5,483 nucleotides of DNA from Planctomycetota bacterium. Lineage in GTDB: Bacteria > Planctomycetota > SZUA-567. Of the stretch, positions 4,255 to 5,483 are shown one piece after another. The DNA lies in contig JAJBTL010000377.1 of the NCBI GenBank assembly GCA_020860865.1, forward strand, positions 6,019 to 11,501. The letters run 5' to 3'. The translations under genes were made by a program, and so were the position numbers. Numbering within the stretch: position 1 is the first letter of the stretch; every line of letters begins with the position of its first letter. Below the pieces are notes generated by a model, which made no database searches, had not been told where the DNA came from, and worked only from the letters and a program-made list of their open reading frames with translations.

Positions 4255-5483
4255 ATGCGCTCAGGCCTTGTGTGGAAATTATTCATCGCATCGGGAGCGG
4301 TCATCGTCCTCGGCCTTGTCGCCCTGAACATGGTCGCCCATGTGTTTTCAAACCGCATCAACCAGATGACGGAAGCCGGCATGCGCGAGCTAACGGAGAC
4401 GCTCAACCACGACACCGCCACGGTCTACCAGCGGATGGAAAACGATCTCCTCGACACCATTGTCGCCGACCAGGAGGAACGCGCCCGCCACCAGGTCGCG
4501 GCGGCGGCGATCTATGCCATGCAGCCGCTCCAGTACGGCGAAATCGCCATTTTCCAGCAGATCAGCGAACAATTCATCGAAGGCGGCGATTATGTCGCCC
4601 TCTACGCGGTCTACCCAGACGGGACGTTTTTCTCCGGCGCCAGCCGCAATTCTTCCACCGAAGTCATCAGCCGCATCGGCGAAGACGCCGGCCTGCTCCG
4701 CGCCGACAAGGTGGCGGAACGGCTTATGGACCCGTCCATATCCGGCGTCCGCCAGTTCACCGCGCCGATAGTCGACCTGGCCGGCGTCACCCGTGGCGAA
4801 GTCCGCCTCCTCGTCGTCGACGACAGCGTCAAACAGCACCGCGCCGACATGGACGCCATCAGCGCCGAAATCCGCCAGAACATCGAAGCCTCGGTCGACG
4901 GCCGCACCAGGGAAACGCTCCTCGCCGTCCACCAGGCGTCGAACGGCTTCCGCCGCGGCTTGTGGGCGGCCGGCCTCGGCACGCTGGCCCTGGCCTGCGG
5001 TGCCCTCTTTGTCACCACCCGCTATATCGCCAAACCGCTTGTCGCCGCCGCCCGCATGGCCAATGCCATCCGCGCCGGCGACCTGTCCGCCCGCGTCCAT
5101 TCGGACGACAGCGGCGAAGTCGGCATGCTCATCCTCGCCCTAAACGACATGGCGGACAAGGTCCGGGACCGGGAAAGCGCCGCCCGCACCGCTCTCCAAC
5201 GTCTTGGCCGGGTGCTTGAACACGTCGCCCTCGCCGCCAATGAAATCACCTCGTCGGCAGGCTACCTGTCAAACGCCAGCCAGGAACTGACCAACGACGC
5301 GGACAGCCAGCAACGCTTCATGCAAACCATCGGCGCCTCCATCGACGAACTGGAAGGCGGTATCAAACTGTGTACGCGAAATGCGGACAAGACCGCCGAA
5401 CTGTCAACCCAGGCCCTCGACGCGGCGAAAAAGGGCGACCTTGCCCTGCGACACCTGGAGGTCGGTCATGGCCCGGGTCATCC
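4255..5483 (+). CDS. Methyl-accepting chemotaxis protein, N-terminal part (partial)
   Basis: The frame is open from ATG 4255 to the right edge (409 codons). AAAGG at 4241-4245 is a plausible ribosome binding site. TM1 spans about residues 5-28, and a periplasmic sensor follows (about 30-235) with YVALYAVYPDGTFFSG (113-128) and VDLAGVTRGEVRLLVVDD (173-190), a pattern like Cache domains. TM2 is at about 236-258. A HAMP domain follows (about 259-310) with the typical DSGEVGMLILALNDMADKV, then a helical stretch (about 320-403) like the methylation helix of chemoreceptors. The conserved signalling tip that contacts CheA and CheW would lie beyond the window. By family, the protein senses a small periplasmic molecule and sets kinase activity for swimming bias; the ligand is unknown. 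The last codons read VGHGPGH, unlike the family, and dropping one G near 5460 gives LESVMARVI, which fits. A HAMP-containing histidine kinase is less likely given the coiled-coil sequence. Confidence 0.9.
   Translation, partial: MRSGLVWKLFIASGAVIVLGLVALNMVAHVFSNRINQMTEAGMRELTETLNHDTATVYQRMENDLLDTIVADQEERARHQVAAAAIYAMQPLQYGEIAIFQQISEQFIEGGDYVALYAVYPDGTFFSGASRNSSTEVISRIGEDAGLLRADKVAERLMDPSISGVRQFTAPIVDLAGVTRGEVRLLVVDDSVKQHRADMDAISAEIRQNIEASVDGRTRETLLAVHQASNGFRRGLWAAGLGTLALACGALFVTTRYIAKPLVAAARMANAIRAGDLSARVHSDDSGEVGMLILALNDMADKVRDRESAARTALQRLGRVLEHVALAANEITSSAGYLSNASQELTNDADSQQRFMQTIGASIDELEGGIKLCTRNADKTAELSTQALDAAKKGDLALRHLEVGHGPGH

Noticed and set aside
4212..5219. 335-residue + strand frame overlapping the chemoreceptor
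   Set aside because: It is a shadow: extremely Arg-, Pro- and His-rich, while the frame from 4255 gives TM1, sensor, TM2, HAMP and coiled coil in order.

Overview
The window is chromosomal-looking DNA from a bacterium with GC-rich genes and AT-richer gaps. It is probably a Gram-negative anaerobe or microaerophile, because it carries a Tat-exported DUF362 protein, an exported-sensor channel, an Fe/Mn superoxide dismutase and a periplasm-sensing chemoreceptor. Nothing here fixes the phylum. All recognised genes lie on the + strand. There is no tRNA, rRNA, insertion sequence or CRISPR array that I can support.

Layout: (1) 2-79, the last 25 codons of a gene entering from the left. (2) 237-1211, a Tat-signal DUF362 protein, followed by a clear intrinsic terminator at 1307-1340. 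(3) A good sigma70-type promoter (1483-1511) drives a bacterial ionotropic-glutamate-receptor-like protein (1550-2721). Its reading frame is broken by an apparent one-base deletion near 2533; restoring the base recovers the expected C-terminal half of the second ligand-binding lobe and moves the stop from 2746 to 2721. (4) 2830-3432, an intact Fe/Mn superoxide dismutase with its own likely -10 box, a hairpin in the leader and a strong terminator (3494-3523). (5) 3524-4254, about 730 bases with no credible protein gene but many inverted repeats, ending in two successive terminator-like hairpins; this is a candidate structured-RNA locus that I cannot assign to a known family. (6) 4255 to the right edge, the N-terminal part of a methyl-accepting chemotaxis protein: TM1, periplasmic sensor, TM2, HAMP and the start of the signalling coiled coil. 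Its last few codons appear shifted by one base at the very end of the window.

The genes look like separate transcription units rather than one operon, since terminators and promoters lie between them. The receptor-like channel and the chemoreceptor are both membrane sensors of small molecules, but nothing in the sequence ties them to one pathway. The least explained parts are the non-coding 3524-4254 region and the channel's pore loop, which lacks the potassium-channel-type filter. Two suspected single-base indels in otherwise well-conserved genes mean base-level errors should be ruled out before calling either gene broken.
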